Positions 46,490 to 57,838 of a stretch of DNA of 64,000 bases are shown here, in pieces; positions within the stretch are counted from its first letter, which is position 1; the number at the start of each line of letters is the position of its first letter. This DNA comes from Podarcis raffonei (lineage: Eukaryota > Chordata > Lepidosauria > Squamata > Lacertidae), in contig NC_070607.1 in assembly GCF_027172205.1 (NCBI RefSeq), positions 64,752,831-64,816,830 on the forward strand. The letters run 5' to 3'. The position numbers were made by a program, and so were the translations under genes. The notes beneath the pieces were generated by a model that had not been told where the DNA came from, made no database searches, and saw only the letters and a list, made by a program, of their open reading frames with translations.

Positions 46490-47325
46490 ATCCAACATTC
46501 TGCTGGGACACAAACTCACGCCTCCTTCTCCAAGCCCGGGAAGCATTTGCCTAGCTTAGGGAAGGTGTGTGATGCTCTGAAGGGGTTCAAGAACCCTCCT
46601 ACTACCTCCCCCCCCTGCCCCCAGTGATGGTACAGGGTACCATTGCATACCGCCAGAAAAAAGCACCGCTTGAGGGTATGTGAGGAAGAGGATGGAAAAT
46701 TCAACTGAAGAAAACATCTAGGCCAAGAGGCTTCAAACACCTAAGGGAAGACAAGAGCTGAAATCACTAGCTGGATCTGAGGAAGTCTGCACAGAAAAGT
46801 GTCTAAGAAACAGGCCTTTGAGAGAGTTCTAACGCCAAGATGCAGCAGCCTTGCTGAATACCTGAGCTAGCAATGAATGCTCAACCTAGAATGCAGCAGA
46901 AGTACTGAGAGATGCCAGAGAGACCTCAGAAGAAAGATGCCATGGACCTGAGTGAAGACTGCAAGTATAGTCCCCAGTGCCTGATTAATGAGAGAAAACT
47001 GAGTTGGAGTGATTTAGGGAAATTGGCAATAGGTTTAAATGGGGGGAGGGGCTGGATTGCTCAGAGCTATCTTCTTAAGGAAACATTTACCTTATAGTGC
47101 AGTGATGGTGAAACATTTAGAGACCGAGTACCCAAACTGCAACCCAAAACCCACTTATTTATCACAAAGGGCCAACACGGGAATTTAATCTGTATATCCC
47201 ATTTTTTTCTGTGTGTTTCACGTTTCTTCTTTATGACTGCTGTTGTAATAAATAATCCTTCATAAAAATTATTGCATTACATTCTTCATTAAATTATCTT
47301 TCCATTGTTATATAATTTTATGCTA
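46490..47325. other. Unassigned DNA
   Basis: No gene or repeat recognised. Confidence 0.5.
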
Positions 47326-47329
47326 TAAC

Positions 47330-47575
47330 TCAGTGCTTTTTTAAAAAAAAAATGTTTAGGGGTACTCTCATTTTGACTCAAGAAAATCACCGGGGGGGGA
47401 TAAATACAGTTCAAATCAGGAAAAATAAATACAGAACAGCTTAGTTCTCAAACTACTTGGAACCTGAACACTTCAAACCTGGAAATGTTCGGTTTTGGAA
47501 CGTTTTTCGGAAGCCGAACATGCGCTGTTATGAGTATAGCTTCTGTGTTGAGTGCCACACTTCCGTTTTCAGAGT
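47330..47575. mobile_element. Decayed MITE fragments
   Basis: 47330-47400 carries AATGTTTAGGGGTACTCTC in the same order as the hAT MITE at 34644. 47440-47575 carries GTTCTCAAACTACTTGG and TTCGGAAGCCGAAC words resembling the GTACC-family interior near 36139. The GC-richer DNA after it (to about 47990) may belong to the same element but is unassigned. Confidence 0.4.
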
Positions 47576-48144
47576 GAGGGAAGGCGGGCCGGACAGCAAG
47601 TGAGCAGGCACATGCTGCCCTCCAGCGCTGGGTCCCTCTGTTGCCGCAGCCACAATAGGATGGCTGGGCTGGGCTGGCAAGCGAGCAGGCAACAGACACA
47701 CACCCAGCTTGCTCCTGCTTGCAGGCAAGTAGGAATGGGATTGGGCTGGTCCGCTAGGCAGCGTTGCTGCTTGCATGGGAACAGGAGCTGGATTGGGGCT
47801 GCTCAGCTGGGGTTGGGGAAGGTGGAGGCATCCCGGAAGCTGCATCTGAGAGCCCCTGCACCACCTGAAGGCAGCCAGGTGCTTCTCAGCTGAGCTGCAT
47901 GCAAGCAGGAGTGGAGACGGGGATCTCTCAGAAGTGAAGTGGAGACTTTGCGCTGAGATTTTATGGCTCGGAAACACAGATGCTGCTGGAAATACAGTTA
48001 GTCTATGTTGAGTTCAGTCTAGTAGCACATTCTCAGAGGGTGGTTGTATGACTCCTGCTAGCACAAGCTGAGCTCAGCAGGCACTGAGCAGGTTGTGTGA
48101 CTGAAGTGTTAAATAATCGTTTTGCTTTGTCCTCACTGGAAAGA

Positions 48145-48440
48145 TAGTTTCTAACTAGATGATAAATGTGCTTATTTGTTCAAAGAATTTATGAACCACC
48201 AACCATTCAAAAATATTGTGGTGATATAAAAACAAAAGCCAAAACCAAGCCCAGTAACATGGAAACATGAAAAATACATTTAATTTATATGTAAAACCAA
48301 CAGGAACGATACCCAACAATGCTACTCTGAAAATGCCTTTATTTAACAAGAAAATCTGAAGGAGGCACCTAAAAGAACAAATTGTTGGTGCCATCCAAAT
48401 TTCCAAGGGAAGTGTGTTCCAAAGTGTGGGTGTCATTGAA
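48145..48440 (-). mobile_element. L2 LINE 3' end, minus strand
   Basis: AATTTATGAACCACCAACC near the left end, the A-rich centre and GGAAGTGTGTTCCAAAGTG on the right are the reverse complement of the L2 3' region, with the same order as 30895-31262. Confidence 0.55.
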
Positions 48441-48444
48441 TGCA

Positions 48445-49725
48445 GGAGACAGGAGTATGAACAGATAGAGGAAGCTCCTGTCGTCCTCCTCCATCTCCCC
48501 TTTTATGATGACTTTTAGAGAAACAAGGGTTACTTCTAAATGACCTGTTCATGGAGCAATCATCCTGATTTTATTGAGAGGAAGCAATGGTGCTTTCAAC
48601 ATGCACAAAATGATAGTTGCCTATACAGCAAAAATGAATTTTTCACCCACACAGACACTATGGATTCAGTACCTAGCCAGCTTTTTCCGTTCAACTTCTT
48701 CCCATCTTGCTTAACATCTACCTGATTATGAGTTCTAGGAGACTCAAAAGCTTGACATTTTGGTTGGACTTTGGAATTTTTCAAAATACTAGTAGCCTTG
48801 CATGTTAGTGTAACAAATCTCTTCTGCTGCTTAGCTTATTTGGAAGAGCTTATTTACTGGGCATGTGGAAGATTGGCAAATAGCACCCGCAGAGATAACA
48901 TAATTGCCCCTGCTTTGAAATAAGAGGTGCTACTTCATCCCTGCTGTGATAAGACAAAAAGTACAAGCTTATCAGAGTCAGTAAACACACCAAGTCCACA
49001 CATACAACCCTCAAATCAACTTTCCACTTCATAATAGCCACTCAAACTGATGGAACATCAGTTTTTTTCTGAGGGGGTGGGAATTGCTGAAGTCCCCATG
49101 ATTCAGCAGGCACACTGAATACCCAGAAGCTCCTTGAACCAGGAGACATAAACTGTCCATTTTCAGAAAGAAATACAGCAGGAATTCCTATTTTTCTTTG
49201 GTAATTCAGGAAATACAAGGTTTTTGTAGACGTCTTTATCTTCAAAAGCTTGGAAGATGCCTCACTAGGAGAGAGGGGCGGTAATGATGGAAAAGTGAGC
49301 TTGACCCAGAAAAGAGAGAGAGAAATCAGCTAGCTGAAATAAATCTGTACTGTACAGAAAGGCAAGCATGATCACAATAATACTGGAAGCAGGGGATCAA
49401 ACAGAGGGTGTTGTCACTTCCTGGGTGGCTTTCCCCCACACCTGGCAAGCACCCGAGGCGGGGGGGTATGTTTTTCTTGCATTTTGGCAACACCTGTCTA
49501 ACTGGTCCTGCCAATAAACACTTGTAGAGAACTGAATGGAATGTTGCCTGGGAGGTTCTCAGCAGGGCTTGCACAACAGGAAGTAGGCTGTAATGACCAA
49601 CTCTTCCATCCTACCTGTGGGTAGTAGGGAGTACACACCAACAAATCTCATTCATAGAGGATACTTAATAAGAACAGACTTTCATTTTGGTTTTGATTAT
49701 CTGTCTTGCATACCCTAAGAAAAAC
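48445..49725. other. Unassigned DNA
   Basis: No gene or repeat recognised. Confidence 0.5.
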
Positions 49726-49739
49726 CCCTCCATACCTTA

Positions 49740-50105
49740 AAAGATAAAGGTACCCCTGACCGTTAGGACCAGTCGCAGACGACTCTGGGGTTGCGGCGCT
49801 CATCTTGCTTTATAGGCCGAGGGAGCTGGCATTTGTCCGCAGACCGTTTTTCCGGGTCATGTGGCCAGCATGACTAAGCTGCTTCTGGCAAACCAGAGCA
49901 GTGCACGGAAACGCTGTTTACCTTCCTGCCGGAGTGGTACCTATTTATCTACTTGCACTTTGACGTGCTTTCGAAATGCTAGGTGGGTAGGAGCAGGGAC
50001 CGAACAACGGGAGCTCACCCTGTCGCAGGGATTCAAACTGTCGACCTACTGATTGGCAAGCCCTAGGCTCCGTGGCTTAGACCACAGTGCCACCCGCATC
50101 CCATA
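49740..50105 (-). mobile_element. Sauria SINE with target duplication, minus strand
   Basis: The minus strand starts GGGATGCGGGTGGCACTGTG, has a tRNA-like head (CCACGGAGCCTAGGGCTTGC, then box B-like AGTTTGAATCCC), and ends ACGGTCAGGGGTACCTTTATC, the BovB-like tail diagnostic of Sauria SINEs. The flanking repeat CCATACCTTA is at 49730-49739 and 50106-50115. The copy is near full length. Sauria SINEs are confined to squamates, so this element identifies the host group. Confidence 0.92.
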
Positions 50106-50429
50106 CCATACCTTAGCATGCCCCTAAACATTCACTTTCAGCCGACTACCACTGGCTCCTGTCACAAATCAGCATAGTGAACAGTGTGGCTAGGTACTTC
50201 CTTTACAGCTATTCTTCTAACATCAGAGGATGTGAAGGTCTACATAGGTGATTATTTTTTTTAAAAAAAGGATGAGTTATACTGCATATGAAAGAATCTT
50301 AACACCTGGAAGAGAAGTGTTGTAGCAAGCTCAGTCTTTGACATCACATTTCCAAGTATTGTTTTTTTTGTTAAAAAAAATAAGTATAGGATTATATTTG
50401 GAAATGTGATAACTCCTTTTTGCTATCTA

Positions 50430-50676
50430 CTATGGTTAGGCAAACTTTGGCCCAGGGGCCGGATCCGGCCCAATTGCCTTCTAAATCTGGCCCTTGGATA
50501 GTCCAGGAATCGGCGTGTTTTTATATGAGTAGAATGTGTCCTTTTATTTAAAATGCATCTCTGGGTTATTTGTGGGGCATAGGAATTTGTTCATTTTTTT
50601 TTAATATAGGCCAGCCCCCCACAAGGTCTGAGGGACAATGGACTGGCCCCCTGCTGAAAATGTTTGCTGACCACTG
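50430..50676. mobile_element. hAT MITE, GCAAACTTTGGCCC family
   Basis: The left end GGTTAGGCAAACTTTGGCCC and right end GTTTGCTGACCACTG are inverted. The interior holds GGGGCCGGATCCGGCCC, a perfect small palindrome around GGATCC. No clean 8-bp duplication remains. Confidence 0.7.
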
Positions 50677-50944
50677 TTACACTAACTTGTCAAGTAGTTG
50701 GGTAGTATTGAACCCAAGTTGCAAATGCATGGCTGAGACCAAGAGACAGGGATTTGAGGTCTCCAAGTAAATTCATGCCAAGGCAAGATTTGAACTAAGG
50801 GTTTTGTACCTAACAACTTATAATTTCATGCACAACAGTTTCTTAGTTGGTGGCATAAACCTGTCCAAAAAGTGGCTTATACACTTTTGTGTTTTCTCAT
50901 TCCTTGATCAAATGTTCAGCTTTTACAGTCTGGCCTCTCTGTAG

Positions 50945-51012
50945 CCTTACACAGAAGTAACTCCCAGTGAGTTCAATGGGATTTACTCCCTAAGGTGAGA
51001 ATAGGGCTGCAA
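50945..51012. repeat. Palindromic TTCAATGGG repeat, split by L1
   Basis: CACAGAAGTAACTCCCAGTG, AGTTCAATGGGATTTACTCC and the AGGGCTGCAA end belong to a very common reptile dispersed repeat. It resumes after the L1 at 53849. Confidence 0.65.
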
Positions 51013-53864
51013 ACGAGATTAGAAACTGCTTTCAGAGTTATTTCAGAAAACTTTATGCACAAGGGCCGGTGGACGAAAAAGAGATAGAAGAATTTCTTAA
51101 AAAATATGGATTACAAAAAATATCTGAACAAAGTAAAGTGACTTTGAACCAGAAAATAACTGAGCAAGAGATAGAGGGAGCCATTCAAAATATGAAATTG
51201 GGAAAATCTCCAGGACCAGATGGCTTGACTTCCAGATACTACAAAGTTTTGAAAGATTGGTTGATTCAACCGTTTAAGGAAGTCTGCAATGAAATTTTAG
51301 AGGGGAAGAAGGCACCTGAATCGTGGAAAGAAGCATACATTACACTTATACCAAAATCTGAGACTGATAAGAACCAGATTAAGAACTACCGCCGTATATC
51401 ATTGCTTAATGTGGATTACAAAATTTTTGCAGACATTTTGGCAAAAAGATTGAAGAGGGTTTTGGTGGGTGAGATTCATAAAGACCAGGCTGGCTTTCTC
51501 CCGGGAAGACACTTATCTGACAATGTGAGAAATATAATAGACATTATGGAGTTGCTTGAAAACAATATTAATACGAAGGCAGCATTAATATTTGTGGACG
51601 CTGAGAAAGCCTTTGACAATATCTCTTGGAGTTTTATGAAAAAGAATCTCAAAGGAATGGGGGTAGGCCAGGGCTTTGAGAATGGTATAGGTGCAATTTA
51701 TTCTGAACAAAAAGCAAAACTAATTGTAAATAATGTGGTCACTGAGGAAATTGCTATTGAAAAAGGGACACGACAGGGGTGCCCAATATCCCCATTACTT
51801 TTTATATCTGTTCTGGAGGTGTTATTAAATATGATTAGAGGGGACCAGCTGGTAAAAGGGATTCAGGTCGGAGCTAAACAATATAAGTTGAGAGCGTTTG
51901 CAGATGATTTAGTTTTAACTTTGCAAGAGCCAGACACTAGTACTAAAAGAGTTTTGGAGATAATACAAGTTTTTGGTCGAGTAGCAGGTTTTAAGCTAAA
52001 TAAACAAAAAACAAAGGTACTGGGAAAAATTTTAACAGTGGAGGAAAGAGAGAAGTTTCAGAGTGAAACTGGATTAATGGTACCAAATAAAGTGAAATAT
52101 CTAGGGGTTAATTTAACAACTAAGAATGTGAACTTATTTAAAGACAACTATGAGAAATGTTGGACAGAAATTAAGAAAGACTTAGAAATATGGTCGAATT
52201 TGAGACTTTCCTTGTTAGGCCGAATTGCTGTTATTAAGATGAATGTTTTGCCAAGAATGCTGTTTTTGTTTCAAACATTGCAGATTGTGGACAGAATGGA
52301 CTGTTTCAAGAAGTGGCAGAAAGACATATCGAGATTTGTCTGGCAGGGCAAAAAGCCCAGAATAAAATTTAAGATATTAACTGATGCAAAAGAAAGAGGG
52401 GGGTTTGCCCTGCCGGACTTAAAACTGTACTATGAAGCAGCAGCTTTTTGCTGGCTGAAAGACTGGCTACTTCTTGAGAACACAGACATTTTGGACTTAG
52501 AAGGGTTCAATAATAGGTTTGGTTGGCATGCATATATATGGTATGACAAGGTAAAAATTCATAAAAGTTTCAAAAACCATATTGTTAGGAAAGCATTATA
52601 CAATGTTTGGATTCGTTATAAAGATCTGTTGGAAAATAAAACCCCTAGGTGGTTGTCACCAATGGAGGCCAAGGAAGTTAAAAAACTTAATATGGAATCT
52701 AAATGGCCAAAATATTGGGAAATTGTAGAACAAGAAGGTGGAAATGTGAAATTACAGAGTTATGAGAAATTGAAGTTTAAAGTAAGAGACTGGCTTCATT
52801 ATTACCAGATAAATGAAGTTTTTAAACAGGACAGGAAAATCGGCTTCCAGGTGGAGAAGTCAAAGTTAGAAACAGAATTGTTAGAACCCAATACTAAGAA
52901 TCTGTCTAGAATGTACAATTTGCTGCTGAAATGGAATACACAGGATGAAACGGTTAAATCAGCTATGATTAAATGGGCACAGGACATTGGCCATGACATT
53001 ATGTTTGCTGACTGGGAACAGTTATGGACCACCGGTATAAAATTTACGGCATGTAATGCCTTAAGAGAGAATATTATGAAAATGATTTATAGGTGGTACA
53101 TGACCCCAGTCAAGCTTGCAAAAATTTATCATTTGCCCAATAACAAATGCTGGAAATGTAATGAAACTGAAGGTACTTTCTACCACCTTTGGTGGACGTG
53201 CCCAAGGATTAAGGTCTTCTGGGAAACGATATATAATGAAATTAAGAAGGTGCTTAAGTGTACCTTTTACAAAAAACCAGAGGCTTTCCTCCTGGGCATA
53301 GTAGGCCAATTGGTGTCAAAGAAAGACAGGACGTTCTTTATGTATGCTACAACAGCAGCAAGAGTTCTACTAGCAAAGTATTGGAAGATACAAGAACTAC
53401 CCACGCTGGAAGAGTGGCAGACGAAGGTGATTGAATATATGGGACTAGCAGAGATGACGAGCAGAATCCGTGACCAAGGGAAAGAGACGGTGGAGGAAGA
53501 CTGGAAGAAATTTAAATTTTATCTTAAAAATTCTTGCAAAATTACTGAGTGTTAAAATGTCATGGGAAAAGTATAGCAGATTTGCAGAGATATGATTGGA
53601 TAAGAGGAAAGAAAAGGGTTACAGAAAGGAATTTATAAGTAATTCAGACCAGGGGTTGCTGAAAAAAGTTTAAAACAGGGATGCAGAAAAGGGAGGCATG
53701 GGGAAGTCGTTGAAATTGGGTATACGAAAAAATTTATGAAATTATACATGTTTATATGTTTGTTTGTCAGTGTTTGTTGTTTGTATTGTCTTATATTATA
53801 TGTTGAAAAACTAATAAAAATTTTATAAAAATAAATAAATAAATAAAAGAGAATAGGGCTGCAA
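50997..53864 (+). mobile_element. 5'-truncated L1 LINE with 16-bp target duplication
   Basis: The element body is 51013-53848. GAGAATAGGGCTGCAA occurs at 50997-51012 and again, identically, at 53849-53864. The element starts inside ORF2 (51015 on, in frame), keeps the RT and C-terminal region open, has about 290 bp of 3' UTR, and ends in a TAAA-rich tail rather than pure poly(A). The perfect duplication and unbroken frame point to a young insertion. Confidence 0.93.
51015..53555 (+). CDS. L1 ORF2 C-terminal part: reverse transcriptase
   Basis: About 846 codons remain open to TAA at 53553; there is no start codon because the endonuclease half was lost in 5' truncation. The first residues, EIRNCFQSYFRKLYAQGPV, are the region just before RT in L1 ORF2. 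Counting from Val at 51069: GKSPGPDGLTSRYYK near 46-60, TLIPK and NYRRISLLN (the usual P is R here), Asp177 in IFVDAEKAFDN, GTRQGCPISPLLF, FADD at 277-280, and a C-terminal C-x2-C-x8-H-x4-C cluster at Cys694, Cys697, His706 and Cys711. The catalytic Asp residues are intact. In a full element this protein makes the cDNA at the target site; this copy cannot nick DNA itself. Confidence 0.9.
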   Translation, partial: EIRNCFQSYFRKLYAQGPVDEKEIEEFLKKYGLQKISEQSKVTLNQKITEQEIEGAIQNMKLGKSPGPDGLTSRYYKVLKDWLIQPFKEVCNEILEGKKAPESWKEAYITLIPKSETDKNQIKNYRRISLLNVDYKIFADILAKRLKRVLVGEIHKDQAGFLPGRHLSDNVRNIIDIMELLENNINTKAALIFVDAEKAFDNISWSFMKKNLKGMGVGQGFENGIGAIYSEQKAKLIVNNVVTEEIAIEKGTRQGCPISPLLFISVLEVLLNMIRGDQLVKGIQVGAKQYKLRAFADDLVLTLQEPDTSTKRVLEIIQVFGRVAGFKLNKQKTKVLGKILTVEEREKFQSETGLMVPNKVKYLGVNLTTKNVNLFKDNYEKCWTEIKKDLEIWSNLRLSLLGRIAVIKMNVLPRMLFLFQTLQIVDRMDCFKKWQKDISRFVWQGKKPRIKFKILTDAKERGGFALPDLKLYYEAAAFCWLKDWLLLENTDILDLEGFNNRFGWHAYIWYDKVKIHKSFKNHIVRKALYNVWIRYKDLLENKTPRWLSPMEAKEVKKLNMESKWPKYWEIVEQEGGNVKLQSYEKLKFKVRDWLHYYQINEVFKQDRKIGFQVEKSKLETELLEPNTKNLSRMYNLLLKWNTQDETVKSAMIKWAQDIGHDIMFADWEQLWTTGIKFTACNALRENIMKMIYRWYMTPVKLAKIYHLPNNKCWKCNETEGTFYHLWWTCPRIKVFWETIYNEIKKVLKCTFYKKPEAFLLGIVGQLVSKKDRTFFMYATTAARVLLAKYWKIQELPTLEEWQTKVIEYMGLAEMTSRIRDQGKETVEEDWKKFKFYLKNSCKITEC

Positions 53865-53867
53865 CCC

Positions 53868-55390
53868 CAAGCAACTAAATTTCAGTGGAATATTCTCCCA
53901 CATCATAGGCTCACAATCAGGTCAGTTGTTCCTGTAGCTTTAGTAAGAAAGCACTTAAAAATAAATGATTTCAGTTGAGTTTTAAGAGGACCACTTTCCA
54001 TATTATATTTTAATCATATGTGGTAGCTCACATTAAGTTGTTCCTCCGTATATAATGGAAAGAAGGAACATAGGTAATTGTGTCAGTGAATTACAGGAAA
54101 CAGGTACTTAAACAGTGCCACAACAGTGTCTTTCTCTACCTAGTTATATGCGTTCATTCTAGGGAGGGGCCTTAGCTCAGTAGTCTGGCTGTATCCCTTC
54201 TCTTCATTTTGCTTTTTCAAATCTAGGGATTTGGAAAAGTGCTATGAGATGAATAAGGAAATGGTTGCAAAAGGTAATACCACAAATATCTATGCTCAAT
54301 TGTTTTTGCAGGTTGTTTGTTTTGACAGTAAGGTTCAATACAGTAAGGTTCAATACAGACATGGTGTTTTCCAAACCATGGCAACCTCACGTGCGCATTT
54401 TCCTCTCTGTCCTCATTGTTCCATGATTTGTTATATATATACAGTGAAAAATATTTTCTTTTTAATGTAAATTGACAGCAAACACTCAGATTCAGGGCAA
54501 ACAGCAGACTTCCTTAAAAAAAAAAGCTACAGTGTCTATTATAATCCTTTGTTAGTAAGCAAACCTCTTGCATATTTAACACAAGAAATCACAATAGGCC
54601 CACTTTGTAATTAACCTCTAATCCAGTTAAGGGGAGAGAGAGAGAAACAGAAACTTGACAAATTTGTCATATGAGGTGGGAAAGAGCTGATATAGTTACA
54701 ATGTAAGTGTGACTGGGTTGAACCTGCTAAAAAAGACTTCCTCTCAAAATTAACAGATGTGTACCAGCTAACAATTACAATACAGGAGTACAATGGAATG
54801 TGCCACTACTTAAAGGAAATTTCAAACTAAGAGTAGCTTCTGCTGAGAAGAAACAGAAATCTGAATATAGGAAGAATTTGTATTATTGCAAAAAGAGCAC
54901 AGTTTGAAACTAGACCACTGATGAAATGACAGTGACCAAAGAGTTTTGAAGATTCACCTAGAGTTCTTCCTATATTAAGTACATAGGGCATGATCTACCC
55001 AAAGTTGAACACTTTCATATTTTGGTTTTGAGTGAGAAGAATGTGTTTAATTTTGTCCCATTCAATATTATCTAGAAGTACTCAATATTGAATGGACTGT
55101 TATTTGGTACTGCTCTGTTTTGCCTGACCAGAGACACTGTACACAATATCTTCTCTGACAGGTATTCTGTGCCTTCAACAACTGCACATCAGACATAAAT
55201 TCAACAGGCAAAGTCTTTTCAAGTAGCATGGAGATGCTGTGATGGGAACAGAATGTTAGATTTGCGGTTGTGTTGCAAATACTAAAAGGCACATGAGTCC
55301 TAAGAGTAACCCAAATAAGCACTGGTTTGTTTGTTTTCTGCTTTTGGAAAATCGAAAGACGGTAACCTTATTATACCGATATCATTTACT
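53868..55390. other. Unassigned DNA
   Basis: A tRNA-like scrap (GGGGCCTTAGCTCAGTAGTC) at 54166-54185 and a 15-bp tandem (CAGTAAGGTTCAATA twice) at about 54326-54355. No gene recognised. Confidence 0.5.
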
Positions 55391-55394
55391 TTAG

Positions 55395-55790
55395 GGTATA
55401 TTCTATTTCCAGAAGGGTAGTTGGATTAGTTTGTTGCAGCAAACACAATAAAGACTCTTGTGGTTCCTTAAAACACACACTCTCCCCACCCCCATACAGT
55501 GCTTTCTTGGTGAAAAATGAGGTACCAGTGCAAATATATTGACAAAAGCGTTGAGGGTGCTAGCATAAAATGGCTGGCATGGGCAGCAAAAAAAGAGGTA
55601 GTGATACTCCGTAATAGTGAATAGTGTTATTTTAAAAAAGCTGTGTGGGTGTGTGGGCTTATACAGCATTAACTCTTATGGACTACAGTTTACAGCAATC
55701 CACTGTATTATATAGTCCATGAAAGCTTACACTACAATAAACTTGTTAGTCTTTATAGTGCCACAGACTCTTTACTTTATCCTGTGACCT
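55395..55790. mobile_element. Inverted pair of the CATGAAAGCTTA repeat with inserted DNA
   Basis: 55425-55475 (AACACAATAAAGACTCTTGT) and 55715-55775 (ACTTGTTAGTCTTTATAGTG) are inverse parts of one reptile family that includes TCCATGAAAGCTTACACTAC. The centre (55495-55620) is different DNA, possibly a later MITE starting CAGTGCTTTCTTG. Confidence 0.5.
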
Positions 55791-55794
55791 ATGT

Positions 55795-56285
55795 ATTCTC
55801 TGTATTATACTGGATCAAACCAAGGCCAAACATTTATCAGTTGTTTCAAGTTTCTTAGTTCATTTTATCACACTTTATTATTGGGGAAAACTACGTATGT
55901 GCCACTGAACTTTTCAGACCACACCATTTACATGACTTTCAACAGCAGGTGTAACCCATCACAGTTTATGTCTGAGGCCGACCCACCATGGGCACTTGGC
56001 ATCTTTCTCTTTTTCTGATTCAGTGCCAAATAAGTTAAGTTGTCTGATAGTTCTGCCCTTTCAGTTTCTAGGACTAGCTACCAGTTTCTAGGACACTTCT
56101 CCAAGTCATCCTCTCAAACTTCATAGCATTATAAGATGTTGCTGCAGGTTTAATGAACTTCACAGCCAAGATGAAAGGCATCAGCCATCTGTAAAAAGAA
56201 AAGGGAAAGTGTAAGTTGGTTGGAGTCTAATAAAACACACGGAGCACAACCCCTGCTTAGAATCCCATCTCACTTGACACAAGAG
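55795..56285. other. Unassigned DNA
   Basis: Nothing recognised. Confidence 0.5.
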
Positions 56286-56289
56286 GTGG

Positions 56290-56480
56290 CAACTGAGATG
56301 GCCCATAACACTTGGAGCCAGAGGCAGAAAGTATAAATGGCGCCTTCACATTGTGAAAATATTATAATAAGCTAAATAATTGGCAGTTTGATGCCCTTTA
56401 GTGGCATCTCAACCTCTGTTGCCCGAGGCAAATAACCTCACCCTGCCTAATGGTAGCACCCATTTTGACTGGCAAGAGTA
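56290..56480. mobile_element. Decayed hAT MITE, family B
   Basis: GTTGCCCGAGGCAAATAACC and CTGCCTAATGGTAGCACCC match the right half of the family seen at 21709-21899. The left half is poorly preserved. Confidence 0.4.
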
Positions 56481-56484
56481 TGGA

Positions 56485-57030
56485 GAAAATACTGATTTCC
56501 CCCCAAGAAGATAAAGCCCTAATCAGGTCATGTAACAGCAGCTAGTCCAAAAAGGACCACAGATAGAATTTTGGGATGCTCTGTTACAAGAATAAATGAC
56601 AGCCTCCTCTGCAGACTCCAGGATGGATTGTGTAGCAGTGGCATCAGAAAGTGATGTGTGTGTGATTTTTTTTGTGGTACAATCCATGGACACTGATACT
56701 TGCACTTTGATAGTGGTATTCGGGGGGAGGGGGTTCCTGAAGAAATCGAAAAGATCCATAGCACTGTTCAGGCCGAATGCAGCATGAGCAAGGGGCATAA
56801 GGGTTCTACACACCAGCCCTGCTCTCAGCACTCTGTGCTTGCTGGCCTTGCATGCTCCAGCCCTCACCTGAAAGGAGATAAGTGCATTTGTTTGGGATCA
56901 CAGATAACACTGAGATAATGGGGAGGGGACAGCTTAGCATGCTCAACCAAACACACTGAGGGACATCCTTCATAGAGAGCCATCCTTGGGGAGGGGGTTG
57001 AGTTCTTCTTTGATGGTGAATTTGAAGAAA
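56485..57030. other. Unassigned DNA
   Basis: Minus-strand frames at 56523-56867 show no domain. No repeat recognised. Confidence 0.5.
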
Positions 57031-57033
57031 TCT

Positions 57034-57487
57034 ATGTAAGGGGTTTTCCCACTAGTGATGTATGGAAGTGAGAGCTGGACCATAAAGAAGGCTGATCGTC
57101 GAAGAACTGATGCTTTTGAATTATGGTGCTGGAGGAGACTCTTGAGAGTCCCATGGACTGCAAGAAGATCAAACCGATCCATTCTTAAGGAAATCAGCCC
57201 TTAGTGCTCACTGGAAGGACAGATCGTGAAGCTGAGGCTCCAATACTTTGGCCACCTCATGAGAAGAGAAGACTCCCTGGAAAAGACCCTGATGTTGGGA
57301 AAGATGGAGGGCACAAGGAGAAGGGGATGACAGAGGACGAGATGGTTAGATAGTGTTCTCGAAGCTACCAGAATGAGTTTGACCAAACTGCGGGAGGCAG
57401 TGGAAGACAGGAGTGCCTGGCATGCTCTGGTCCATGGGGTCACGAAGAGTCGGACACGACTAAACAACAACAACAACAACATGTAAG
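57034..57487 (+). mobile_element. 5'-truncated BovB/RTE LINE 3' end
   Basis: The + strand encodes the BovB RT C-terminal part in broken frames: LMRREDSLEKTLMLGK-like and KLREAVEDRSAWHALVHGV then TKSRTRLN, followed by an (AAC)n tail to 57480. ATGTAAG stands directly before the element (57034-57040) and after its tail (57481-57487). It is a closely related sequence to, and in opposite orientation from, the copy at 338-733. Confidence 0.88.
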
Positions 57488-57838
57488 GGGTGGCACTGTG
57501 GGTTAAACCACAGAGCCTAGGACTTGCCAATCAGAAGGTCGGCGGTTTGAATCCCCGCGACGGTGTGAGCTCCCGTTGCTCGGTCCCTGCTCCTGCCAAC
57601 ACAGCAGTTCGAAAGCACGTCAAAGTGCAAGTAGATAAATAGGTACCGCTCCAGCGGGAAGGTAAACGGCGTATCCGTGTGCTGCTCTGGTTCACCAGAA
57701 GCGGCTTAGTCATGCTGGCCACATGACCTGGAAGCTGTACGCTGGCTCCATTGGCCAATAAAGCAAGATGAGCGCCGCAACCCCAGAGTTGGTCACGACT
57801 GGACCTAATGGTCAGGGGTCCCTTTACCTTTATGTAAG
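57488..57838 (+). mobile_element. Sauria SINE, near full length
   Basis: Starts GGGTGGCACTGTGGGTTAAA (box A GTGGGTTAAACC), box B GGTTTGAATCCCC at 57544, a conserved CAAGTAGATAAATAGGTACC block in the centre, and ends GGTCAGGGGTCCCTTTACC, the tail shared with BovB. ATGTAAG flanks it at 57481-57487 and 57832-57838, so it stands at the right edge of the BovB insertion. Sauria SINEs are thought to be mobilised by BovB-type reverse transcriptase through this shared tail. Confidence 0.92.

Noticed and set aside
47528-47977. Open frames on both strands in a GC-richer block
   Set aside because: No motif; next to decayed MITE sequence and too short of CpG to be called a promoter.
54166-54185. tRNA-like box A text
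   Set aside because: No box B or cloverleaf follows; a scrap of the tRNA-derived SINE family.
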